The notes under the pieces: generated by a model
The model's input: the letters and a program-made list of their open reading frames with translations, nothing else
Database searches by the model: none
Told to the model about the DNA's origin: nothing
In this document: positions 23,870 to 34,189 of the stretch, piece by piece
Layout: every line of letters begins with the position of its first letter
Numbering within the stretch: position 1 is the stretch's first letter
Origin: Macrosoma leucophasiata
Taxonomy: Eukaryota > Arthropoda > Insecta > Lepidoptera > Hedylidae
Reading direction: 5' to 3'
NCBI GenBank assembly: GCA_036365455.1
Contig: JAWQUS010000007.1
Coordinates: forward strand, 16,880,001 to 16,944,000
DNA: 64,000 bases
Program-made: the position numbers and the translations under genes

Positions 23870-24366
23870 ATAGATAAGTCTTGATTTATATTTGCTACTT
23901 TCCGCTGCGTATTTAACAGATGGTTACGAAGTTTTAATTTATACGTGTAGGCACTATTAATTTGACACAAGGGTGGAGGTATGTTATTCCATATTTTGGA
24001 AGCAGCGTAACGGAAAGAGCCTGTGAAAGAAGCAGATTTATGTGGTTGTATTGATTACAGTCGTGCGCTTGGTCTGACAGAACATTCACGTGTGCTGTGA
24101 GTCCATTTTAATTTATTATAGAGATATGTCGGTTTTTTTAACTTTGTGATGTCAAATAGTAGGCATGCCAAATGAAACTTCCGTCTCGTCTTCATTTTAA
24201 GTAGCGAGTGTTTAACTAAAAATGGTGTGACATGAGCTCTGGGTGGTATTTTAATACAAAAGCGAGCGCAGGCGTTTTGTACTCGTTGTAAAAGTCTCTG
24301 AGTGCGAGCTAGCAGCCGTGGACCATAAACTGTGTCGGCATAATTAAATTTCGATAACACTAGAAA
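23870..24366 (-). pseudogene. CR1-like non-LTR reverse transcriptase C-terminal fragment, frameshifted
   Basis: Minus-strand translation begins LSKFNYADTVYGPRL and continues RVQNACARFCIKIP, HVTPFL and PTYLYNKLKW, the order seen in the C-terminal domain of CR1/Jockey-like reverse transcriptases. The frame breaks near 24050-24060. In another frame the homologous sequence continues with GSFRYAASKIWNNIPPPL (about 23965-24020), a conserved C-terminal block of this group. The palm domain and endonuclease are absent, so this is a 5'-truncated, decayed copy. I see no target-site duplication, and the clade assignment rests on motif memory only. Confidence 0.75.
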
Positions 24367-26316
24367 CTCTGTATGTTGTATACGAAGTGCCTCGGACAGG
24401 TACGGTCGTATTTTGTAGAGTATTTAATATGGCAAAGGTTGTTTAAGAAAGATCAGAATAGGAAAATTAATGGAAAGGGAGTGAGAGTTGTCTATGTAGA
24501 CATGAGTATAATGGCGCAGTCACGGTCGAGAAACAAAATAATGTGGTGTAACTCACGAGTACGTATTCAGATGAAAATGAGGAAATCTAGCTTGATATTT
24601 ACATTTAATTATAATAAAAGAAGATTAATGATAGAATAATTAAACAGTAACATACCTAAGCAAAGCGTTGAATATTAAATGGTATAAATGCCGATAGAGA
24701 TTAAAATTAACCTACTTTCTTTCCAAATGGATCAAGTATCTATTGTGTGATGATTAGTCAGTAGTTTAAAACCCAGTTTGAATGTATGAAAAGTGAAACG
24801 AATTTAAAAGAAGCAAGAGAGAATATATGGAGTTGCTGTTTTAACGGTCGTAATTTTCAGTGAGAAAATAAACCCTCATCGACTATGCAATTTAACTTAA
24901 ATGTGGCAAACAGTAACTAATCAACCAATTTAATCTCTTTCAATTATCAAAGAAATTGATAGTCACTTTAACCTAATGATTCCATATTTTTCATCATAAT
25001 CCTCCCCGTTTGACCATACATTAAAACTGGTCTGCGCGGCTTAATGAATCGCGGGAGATCGAAGAGCGGCGTCATTGTGCAGGATTACAAGCAGAAGGGG
25101 TCGATAATAAAACAATGCTAGAGCACGACGGTTTTACGAGCCGATCTCGAGCGTAGATACCGCCGGCCGGGGAATAAACAGCGCGTAAAGTCATCTGTGA
25201 TTAAAGCTCTAAACATTCTCCCCGTTCACTATTCGCTACACACTGTATTTATTTTAATGAATGTTAAGCAAAACCGCACGTTGGACTGGTCTGATTGGTG
25301 CGGACGGGATGACATCGCCGACACTGACACCGATACTGATACCGCTGACGTTACCGAACACGTGTTAGCTGAGGTTTTACGACCGTCCAACAATCACGTT
25401 ACGCGACAGGAATTATCTAGCACCTCATTTGCGTATCTCCTTCGAATTTAATTAGTATTAAAATATGAACTAAAATATAGATACTGGTTTTTACTCTGAA
25501 TAATATGGACGTGCTCGAAAATTTGAGATGTGGATAACATGATCAATCATAGAAATAATCCGGCTCGAAGGACCAAAACATGTGCATTGCGAGTTGTGAC
25601 TTTACACTGGTTTAAATCAAGTCAAATGTCAGGTTGTATGAAATGCAACAAAACTATTCTGATCGGTGCAAATGTTGTATTTCTTATTAATTTGTTACTG
25701 TATTCTAATAAACTGTTCTACTGTTATATTTCAAATATACTCGAGTGGTAACCCTTGCTAATTTATGTGCTGTGTATGTGTGTTTCAAATATACAAGTTG
25801 TGCATAAACATTTAACCTACTTATTTATCGATAGATAGAATACTGATAATGCATTATCTCTTGTAAATACTTTTGGTGAACTTGTACACTGTACATACAT
25901 AATAAGCCGTCCATAATCTCTATCCGATAGTGGACAGACAATAAACTATTCTCATCTAATCTCGCGTCCGCAATGAATGGAAATTGAGCCACGCTGCTAA
26001 TAGACTTTAATATCGCTTAATCTGATCTCCAGCAGTATAGTGGAGGCAACGTCACGCACGTCTGAGTTTAAGCTGCAGTCAAGGCGGACAAAGGCCAAAT
26101 GCCGTAATATTAGGGAGCGTCTCCGGTCGATCGGCGCTAAATTAAGTTTGGTCCGAACCTTCTGTCGGCCGACGTGCTCCACTCTGCTCTTGCTGATTAC
26201 GAATAGGTTTGCTCGTATCTAATCGATTCCAATCTCGTTTCGATTCCTACCTATCTAGCGCTAAGTTCTCAATTCCCAAGTGTAATTGCTAATCATCAAA
26301 CATCCTTTCGTTGCAG
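24367..26316. other. Unique sequence with moderately GC-rich blocks
   Basis: GC-richer stretches lie at 25010-25440 and 25960-26240. A short degenerate ACTGATAC-type repeat sits at about 25320-25350. TGTACACTGTACA lies near 25885. No gene is supported. Confidence 0.35.
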
Positions 26317-26352
26317 GTACTTATCGAGGACGTACGGTGATAGCGTGAGGTG
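26317..26352 (+). other. Candidate 36-nt micro-exon (speculative)
   Basis: The interval is preceded by CATCCTTTCGTTGCAG and followed by GTAAGTGCG, good matches to insect acceptor and donor sites. Starting at the second base, one frame is open (YLSRTYGDSVR). Starting at the third base, another reads TYRGRTVIA then a stop, which could be the end of a protein. I do not recognise either peptide, and there is no neighbouring exon I can support. A CpG-rich block follows. Confidence 0.18.
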
Positions 26353-27156
26353 GTAAGTGCGCTCGCCGGCCGGCTTTCTAGGGTTTTATGTAAATGGACC
26401 CCGATAAACCGAGCTCGGGGCGCGCGACGATGCTCATTTGCATTCATAGGCTCGTAACCCTTGCTCGCTCGTCCTCCGCTTATGCAGCCTCATCCGCCGC
26501 GCGCCAGCGTAAAACTTGCTGCCTGGCCTTTTCCACAATAATTTACGATCCCCCATGTAATACGTCCAGGCTGCGATATGAGTTCGGCGATGAGCGTGAG
26601 GTCGCGGTGTTGCCGTTCGATTTACATATTATATTAAACTCGCCGTCGCCCGAGCCTCTATTTCGCGTCGCCACCGGCCGTTACGCTCCAACTTTTCTCA
26701 ATTTTTCCGCCCATAAAACGCCCGAAACGAAAGTTTCTCCGTCCGCCGCGTGAGGTCGAGTGTAAATATACTTTTTATAATGTACTTAGTCACTCTGTCG
26801 ACCCCCTTGCAACAGGACTTCGTTTAATAAGGACGTCGTATTTTTTTACTACACTAAAACCTACTTCATAAATAAAGTCTTTTATTAATATTGTGCCGAC
26901 GGACATGATAAGGATTTTTGGCATTGTGTCCGCATTTGTGGTTTCCGTTTAGTGGTACTGAACATTCTCCATCATAATCAGCCCGGGTGAGTCCCCAACT
27001 AAACGTGTTCCCTCGGAATTGGTCGCAAACTGACCTTTTTACTACCCGATGAATTTGTTGTTTTCCGCGATCATAAGTATACCATTATCAAGTGTGTTTT
27101 GTAGATTTGCTACTTTGAGTAATTTTGTACTTTAAACACTATGACCATGTACTTAC
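26353..27156. other. CpG-rich block then AT-rich unique sequence
   Basis: Positions 26390-26760 form a strong CpG-rich, repeat-free block with a 119-codon open frame that resembles no family I know. It contains CCATAAAA-type words near 26710. The rest is AT-rich. Confidence 0.35.
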
Positions 27157-27255
27157 CCATTGGTGGTAGATATAGATATATGATGGAGCTGAAGGGCTTG
27201 GATACCACCACGGTGTCTTTGACACCACCGCATTTCATGTTAGTAGGTACCTACC
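27157..27255 (+). repeat. Possible degraded 5' piece of family A
   Basis: TTGGTGGTAGA at the start, 'gatggagct' and then 'gacaccaccgcatt' align in order with the family A 5' end, but with insertions. Weak. Confidence 0.3.
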
Positions 27256-27364
27256 TACACTGTTCGTAGTTCATTAATATTCTATTCCATTTAATGAGAA
27301 TGTACGAAACCACAATGCGTAGACAATGAAAAAATTGTAACAACGCACTGCATTGAAACATCTA

Positions 27365-27514
27365 CCCCCTTATTCATAAACGTACATTAGATACGTTTCA
27401 GCTATAGAATGCTTTGTCCTTGTCAGTTGCATTGTCAAATGTGCAGGATAGAAAAAGACAAAGGAGAGATTAGCAACACTTTAGCTAAAATACGTTTATG
27501 AATAAAGGGGTTAA
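27365..27514. repeat. MITE with CCCCTTATTCATAAACG ends and a TTAA flank (piggyBac-like)
   Basis: The left end CCCCCTTATTCATAAACGTA (27365-27384) is mirrored by TACGTTTATGAATAAAGGGG (27491-27510). The right end abuts TTAA (27511-27514), the target site used by piggyBac transposases; the left TTAA is not preserved. It is about 146 bp and non-coding. The superfamily assignment is inference from the TTAA and C-rich ends. Confidence 0.65.
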
Positions 27515-28149
27515 TGTTTTATCTTAATAATATGTTTATGTTGGCACTATTCACTAACCATGGCTGTCAACGCTTTGATATACTAGGTACATGTTTTCCG
27601 CTTTGTATTTATTGTCAGAATAAGTTCGTATACTATCCGATATGCCAACAAGCGTGTGTGTACCTGTCTAAAAATATTTTATTATTTTTAATTATGTCTC
27701 AATTTTCCTTTACAAGAAATTGTAGATTTATGAATACCTTTCGATACATGACGTTAAACCATTAATTACAACTAATTAAGTATTTTTTAAACAATAGCTG
27801 AAGTTCAAAACTACAAGGCTTTGAATGAAGCCAACTCTGACCTTCAAGTAACATTTGATTTGGGCTGAATATTACTTATCTTTAGTATAAAAATGTAGGG
27901 AAAAAAAAGTTAGGTCGCACTTTATTACCGAAATGTTTTTTCTTGGGAAAGCTTGGGCGAGTAAAATACCTACGTCTTGATTTATTGGTATGCGGTGTTA
28001 CTGGTTTCTTTGGTTTTTTACTTTCATTATAAGTAAAATGATAAAAACTTACAACAGAATTATCTTATCCAGTTTTTAACTATCCGTGAATAATATGGAG
28101 GGCGCCTTGAATTGATCTTTACTTTGTACAGCATTTTTGTATCGGAACA
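27515..28149. other. AT-rich unique sequence
   Basis: An 83-codon open frame starts at 27514 within the repeat edge and has no recognisable domain. Nothing else is seen. Confidence 0.4.
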
Positions 28150-28405
28150 TTCTGTTCACATGGATGTGAAGTGATCATTGCAGCCTATACACATCTACAC
28201 AAAAACCAGAGGTCAAAATGTAGATGCGTTGCCACCTCTGAGGCCTTAGTTATTATGTCTCTGTGATAATTATTACGGCGGCCATACATAACCATCTAAC
28301 CGGAACACGATAGTGCTGAACACTACCATTTGGTGGTAGATAGATTAGGCAATGTGGTGGTGCCTACGTCCTCGAGCTCCGACACTGGAACTTGACCACC
28401 AGTAG
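28150..28405 (-). repeat. Family A retroposon, diverged copy
   Basis: On the minus strand it begins 'ctggtggtcaagttccagtgtcggagctcgagg' and runs through the family core to 'aatgttcc...' near 28150. The 3' end and tail are lost. Many substitutions suggest an older insertion. Confidence 0.78.
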
Positions 28406-29257
28406 GAACGTCTAAGTTTCAATTAAAGTGAATTTCAAAGAAATAATGAATCACGTCACTCGTACTATACTCATGTTAACGAGCAAGATGCTGTAACGAA
28501 GATTACGCCAGCCTAACTTGAACTGGATTTTTTGTGTAAAACATCTATCTAATTTAATGACACACATTTAATTACTGTTGACGGTTGGCGTCATGCAACG
28601 CTCTAGAAGTAATTAAGATCGGAAATATGATTTTTACACTAACACTAAATTAATGTTGTGTAACACAACACAGTCGTTACAAGCGGCGCATACATTCTCC
28701 GACAATAAATTACTTTAACCTTAAACATATTCATATTAGAGCGCTGGCTTCCAAGACCTTTCTGTTTGTTTACGAAGTGCGTAGTGTTATAATCCCACCC
28801 ACATGTCGATCGTTAGAAATGGAACCAATTCGGTACGCCTAATTTGTGGTTAAAAAACAACTCACAAAAATATCAAGTACAACGTTCATTACTTACACAT
28901 TAGCATGATTTTTTATTGTACGTTGTGCTCGTTAAAATCCGAGCTAATGTGAGTAGAAAATCCCGTAAGCGCCTTAGGATTTCTCGTTATAATTGTGTTG
29001 ATTTATTGTTTCCACTGCCAATAAAAATGGTGGTCCACATGTTATGTAAAATGTTAGAAAAACGAATTATTACACTGTGCATGGTACTCACATATTTGTA
29101 GGTATATCAAAATATGATTGTGGGAATTTTTCTGTTTATTTAGTTGTCCGTAAATCACATACAAAGTGATTACCTGAATTTATATCGTTAGCCCGCAGCA
29201 AATAGAACTAGGCATACTAACATGTTTGTCCCGAAATAGAGGGAAGTCGCGGGTGCG
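28406..29257. other. AT-rich unique sequence
   Basis: No gene or recognised repeat. Confidence 0.45.
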
Positions 29258-29553
29258 GTATGTTTTTTTGGTGGTAGAGCTATGGCGGAGCTCGCAGGCG
29301 TAGGTACCACCGCATTGCCATCATACCGCTAAATGGAAGTGTTCAGCACTATCGTGTTCCGGTCAGGTGGTAATATACGGCCCTGTAATTTCCGGCACAG
29401 AGGAATAACGCCTCAGGCCTCAGAAGTGGTAACGCATCGGTATTTTGACCTCAGATCTTTGTGTGGGTGTCTTTAGGCTGCAGTCATCAATTAACAATTC
29501 AATGTGAACTGAATGCTTGTTTGCCGCTTTCATTACATTAAAAAAAAACATAC
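29258..29553 (+). repeat. Family A retroposon, full length, with inverted flanks
   Basis: The body (about 29270-29541) runs from GGTGGTAGAGC to GCTTGTTTGCCGCTTTCATT with an A9 tail. The bases just outside are GTATGTTTTTTT (29258-29269) on the left and AAAAAAACATAC (29542-29553) on the right, which are inverted rather than direct repeats. No direct target-site duplication is visible. Confidence 0.85.
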
Positions 29554-29857
29554 ACCTTCTTATTCAAATGAACACACCCCAGGAGGAGGCCTTTTGGGTC
29601 AGTCACCACTTTTCCACTCACTGGAGCCAAGGCGTTAAACTCAAGCCGAGTTCCAGTAGGACCTATGCGCCTTGTAAGTATAGGTACATTCCTACATATT
29701 AACCAACAACAACTATATCCATTCGAAAAAAATACCCAAACCGAACTCTTCACACAAATTGAAGTCAAGGAGGCCCACATATCCGCACTAAAAGAATAGA
29801 CAGCCCGAAAATATCCTTCAAGAAATAGATTCATAGAATTCCATATTGCTTCAACCA

Positions 29858-29998
29858 ATAGACGTACACTGTTAGATAAAAGCCTCCCAAGATAAAGAAG
29901 CTTAGAACGAATGGTCCTCGGCTGTCCTAAACCAGTTTGCCCGCGATCTTCACCAGGTTCTCAGACCATATCGTGGCGGGCTCCGCCTTCCAGTACGC
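29858..29998 (-). pseudogene. Decayed C-terminal piece of an RTE-type LINE ORF
   Basis: Minus-strand translation gives WSENLVKIAGKLV, a stop, then DSRGP. After a frame change it gives SWEAFI, a stop and QCTSIG. In known lepidopteran RTE-type ORFs the same region reads approximately W(S/T)DDLVK.AG..W...A.DR..W...GEA(Y/F)..QWTS, so the order of motifs fits. At least two stops and a frameshift show that it is dead. Downstream on the minus strand (29555-29857) an open frame has no recognisable domain. Confidence 0.5.
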
Positions 29999-30589
29999 GG
30001 ATTTCATAAAGGATTATAAAATTATATTCTATCCTCACGTTTGTCGCGTTCGGCTGGGATAAATGTGCGTTAATATTAGACTAAATATTGCTTACATTAT
30101 TAATTTCATTATTCTGAAATCTCCAAAGCATCTTGCGGAATCGAACCCGCGACGTATCGTGATACAAACATACCTTATACCTAACTACACCCTGACAGAC
30201 TAACCTAGTTTGAGAGTCAACGACTTCATTCGTATAAAATGTGTACCTAGTATAATATGTGTGAATAAATTTAAAAATTCCTCATAAATAGCACGTGGTA
30301 AACTGTCGCACAGTTAGATATGCCAACCATCTGTTACACTGCCCTAGTAGGAATCTAGGTATAAAAGCATTGTCTGTGACTAGAACAGTCATATCCTTTC
30401 ATTAATTAATGAATAATAGAAGCAAGAGTAGAAACGTTCAACTGTTGTATTTATACATTTTTCTATAGATATAGATATTTAAATTATGCATGGAAATTAT
30501 ACATCATCAATGAATATTTCCAAAAATAACAATAACTAAACAAATCTAAATATATTTAAACATAATGTCATACGCGTAGTGACAGTTTA
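29999..30589. other. AT-rich sequence with one B-box-like tRNA fragment
   Basis: At 30137-30160 the minus strand carries CGCGGGTTCGATTCCGC, a good match to the tRNA B box, but no tRNA cloverleaf can be folded around it. It is likely a SINE remnant. Nothing else is seen. Confidence 0.35.
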
Positions 30590-31720
30590 AAGGGCGCTGA
30601 TGGAAGCTCGCGTGACATACGCCCCTCGTCCTCTGCGGCCGCTCGCCCCTTTCGTTAAAACTTTCCCAAATTTGACGCACGCCTGCAACCCTTTGTGTTA
30701 TTCTTCAACCGATGCCCGTTACTCGGTTAACGCGAGCTTAAATCTTTTTCCATTCAGCTTTTGTCCGGCAAGGCAAGTTGAAGTTCTCGGCTGGTGTTTT
30801 GACAATATCATCCGCATCTTCAGCCTTTGTGGACGGATCTTATTATTTAGCGGATCTAGCGGGTAGATCGCTAGCAATCGGGGCGCAGTTCGCTCGCGCG
30901 GTGTCCCGATCGCGTCAATCTAACGCTCAATTAGCCGAATGCGATTATCCGATTGGGATCCGGCATCGCGGACGTCTCCGTGCGCCACCCCCAGACGAGC
31001 GCGCAAACTTTATTAATTAAGCCGTGTCTTATCTCTTGTTAGCACTCATTCTGTTATTTGTCTTTTCACCGCTCATTTCCATAATTTCATCGGCGAGTAA
31101 TTACTTACCACTAAAGCGGAGAATTTCTCATTGTGTTTGCATATTTTGTCGCCGTTTGCCTTGTAAAGTTTATCACTCGGAGAAGCCGAGTTAATATTGA
31201 CGAACATGATTCTTCTCGATGGTTTATCGAGAACGAGAGCCGTTTCTCATTAACACCGCTGCATTAGCATTATAAAGCGGGCTTTTGCATTCTAGGAAGC
31301 TTATGCTTGTCTATGCGAATATGGGCCCGCGCGGTAGTTTGACCATTGTTTTCCGCTTCTGTGAGGAAATGGCTTTTGTTGTTAAAATGATGCGTCAGTT
31401 AAGGGACGCAAAGGGTGAGTGTGGGTAGAGGGAGGCTGGCGACCACTCTCCCCCGCCGTGTTTAATTAGCTTAATTGACATCGCGAGGCGCGTGTCCGAG
31501 CGTTTGTTTGCGATATCGTGTTACCGTGCACATTGTCGCGTCGACGACGCCGCCCGCGCCCATCCACTGTTGCGCTGTCGCGTCGGTCGCGTCGCCGCCC
31601 GCGACCTTTTTCTGCTGCTTCGCTGTCGCGTCCGTCGCGTTTCCCAACGATTAAACTAGTCACGACCGCGTGACGTGTCGTATAGCAAAGCTGATGGCAA
31701 ATTTTGACCACGAATTTTTG
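30590..31720. other. Long CpG-rich island with GTCGCG direct repeats
   Basis: This is one of the longest GC/CpG-rich, repeat-free stretches in the window. At 31534-31645 GTCGCG occurs at least five times in three related blocks, two of them nearly the same over 24 bp (31573-31596 and 31621-31644). Open frames at 30600-30866, 30778-31020 and 31466-31711 are compositional and show no domain. It is a candidate promoter or regulatory region. Confidence 0.4.
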
Positions 31721-34189
31721 TTTTAATCAAAATGTATGCAATATGCGATATTAATCTTTTAAATAGAATAGACTTCTCGGTAACGTTGCTTTAAGTAGAT
31801 ATAGTATATTTCACCAAGCACATTTAGATATATTATGCTTCATATCGTCGCAATATTTCGAGATTCTCATTTCTTGGTTCTACCAATATCTTTGAGCGCC
31901 CATTTTTCTTTATATCGTTACAATTTAGTGTTGCTCGCAGCCTGATAAAAAGTAAGTCGTCGGGTAGGCCCCAGTAGATCCGGCTAAACGCCGAGTCAGC
32001 GTGGCGTCATACGGCGCCACCTAGCGATCTACACTGTCTTCCGCCTCCCACGTGAAAAGGTAAAACTGCTGCGGAATGTATTTTATTCTTTAAGTGGCCC
32101 GAATAAATTGTTCCTCGTACGTGTACTGACTATTCAGTGCAGTTTGTATTATTCGATTCCAGAATTTTTGAGAAGCCGCTATTGTATTGCATTCGGTGTG
32201 CGCATCGGGCAAACACGTAAAAATAGCGAAAGAGGATGATTTAGTTACGACGTGTTGTCTGTGTTGGGACACGTACTCGTGTTCTAACGAACTTGTACGC
32301 AGCTGCGGTACGTAAACATATTAACCGAAAGTAAACTGCGAAAGAAGAGGTCCACCACCGCTTGCCCTCACCTACTTATCTATCAAGTTGACCAGTGTTG
32401 TGGAGTAAGTTTGCCGATCGGTGGCTGCTAATGAATATCTCCACTCAGCTCCCGTCATATGTAGACGGGTGTGATTAATCTCCCCGAACAAAGGAGTCTG
32501 ATTTTGTGAGCCCTCCGAGCGATCGATCATCCTCCTCCTCGAATAAAAATAATAATAAATTGGGCGCCAACACCATTGTGCGATGGGGCTTGCGTGTCAG
32601 CGGTAGTATTAGTTCCGACTGATAGAGGCTACTTGTGTCACTACATTACGGACGGGCTAATTGATATTTTTAACTAGTTTCGCATATTTTAATCTTTATT
32701 TTTATATTATGTAAATTCAATTCTTTTGTCGTGTCTTGTTTTTCTAAAAGAACGAACTATAAATGTTAAATATAAGTAAAAATAAATTCGAGGATTCACT
32801 ACTCTGTGCACGAGACCGTAAAAATTACCAATTTTTAAGAAATTTGTATATTAATTGATCTGTGGAATGCGAAGCAATTGTAATTACAGTATCACCACAA
32901 TATGTATGATGTCGCAGACGATCAGTAAGGAATATAAGTTAAGTAACATTGTTCGAATAATTTATAACTGTTTAGTATTGATTCTGTAGAGACGGCCAAG
33001 TTTGCTGTACTTCGCGAGCCGCCTCTGCTGCGCCGCCATCGCACAAGAATCGCGTTCTACACATAAATAACTTTATATGAGCGCTCTAAATCTCATTACA
33101 GCTACTGTAATAGCTTCCAAGGCTCCGCTGTCGGCTGTGACGGGAATATAAAGCGAGCCTGATTTATTCCTCCAAATTAACCGCATCATTGTACACATGT
33201 ACATTGTACACCAAGTAATACAACGCTACAACATTTAACCGTTACCTAAACGAAGTATGTAAGTGACGGGTCTGAAGAATTGCAACTTAGTTGATACAAA
33301 TGACCGGAGCGTGTTTTAAAATTTTCCATTGCGTCTCAAATTCGTCGGGGGATGACTGAAAATGAAAAATCGAACGGACAGGGCTGGCGAAGGCGCTACC
33401 GTCTCCGCGACCGGCCGCGCCGCGCTTCTACCCGATAGCGTAATACCAAAACAAATGGCCTCCTTTGTCGTCTTTTTATTTCAGATACGTGAGTTATGTC
33501 CCGAAGACGCCTTTATACGGTATTCAGATGGCTTCGGGCCGTTACCCGATGACGATGTCCATTCTATTTTATTTATGAGTGCTTAGTATCGAACAGCTGA
33601 GCGCAGATAAGTTTCAGAAGATGGTTGCACTTTTCATGACAATGTTTTATTCTCCACGGTATCCGCTGGGGAATCGGTTCCAATCGCCGTCCTTTTAATT
33701 GGCGAAGACTGGACTGGGTAAATACTCGCGCCGCTCCAACTTGATTCGATTTTTTAACTAGATTCCTTTTAAAAAAATTACAAGAAATGCGAAATTGTTT
33801 TTGAGCTATATTGACTAAAGTACCCGTGCCCGTAAACACAACAAAGCAGCACGCTCCCGTATAAGCTAACGTACGGCTATGTTTAAAACATTCACATATT
33901 AAGATCGGTTGGCACGAGACTCAGAATAAAGACGGAATGGATGGATTAAAGTAAGTAAGTAGTAGTAACGTAGATCGCGTCCTCTGTTAGTGTGAGATTC
34001 GTACTCCAGCTACACAGGACGTGTAAGTATATTTGTTTTAGCGGAACGTGTAGGTACGTTTCCCGGGCAAAATTGTGAACGCTCTATTCCACTACATTTG
34101 CTAAATCGTGAATAACCATTCAAATTTTGAAAGATTATTTCAAATATTTAACAGAATAATATTGTACGCACAATAATATTGTTAAATAT
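31721..34189. other. Unique sequence with GC-rich stretches
   Basis: GC-richer stretches lie at 31930-32060, 32330-32660, 32990-33180 and 33290-33760. TGTACA occurs three times within about 22 bp near 33190-33210. An AT-rich imperfect hairpin lies at 34142-34190. No gene or known repeat. Confidence 0.35.
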
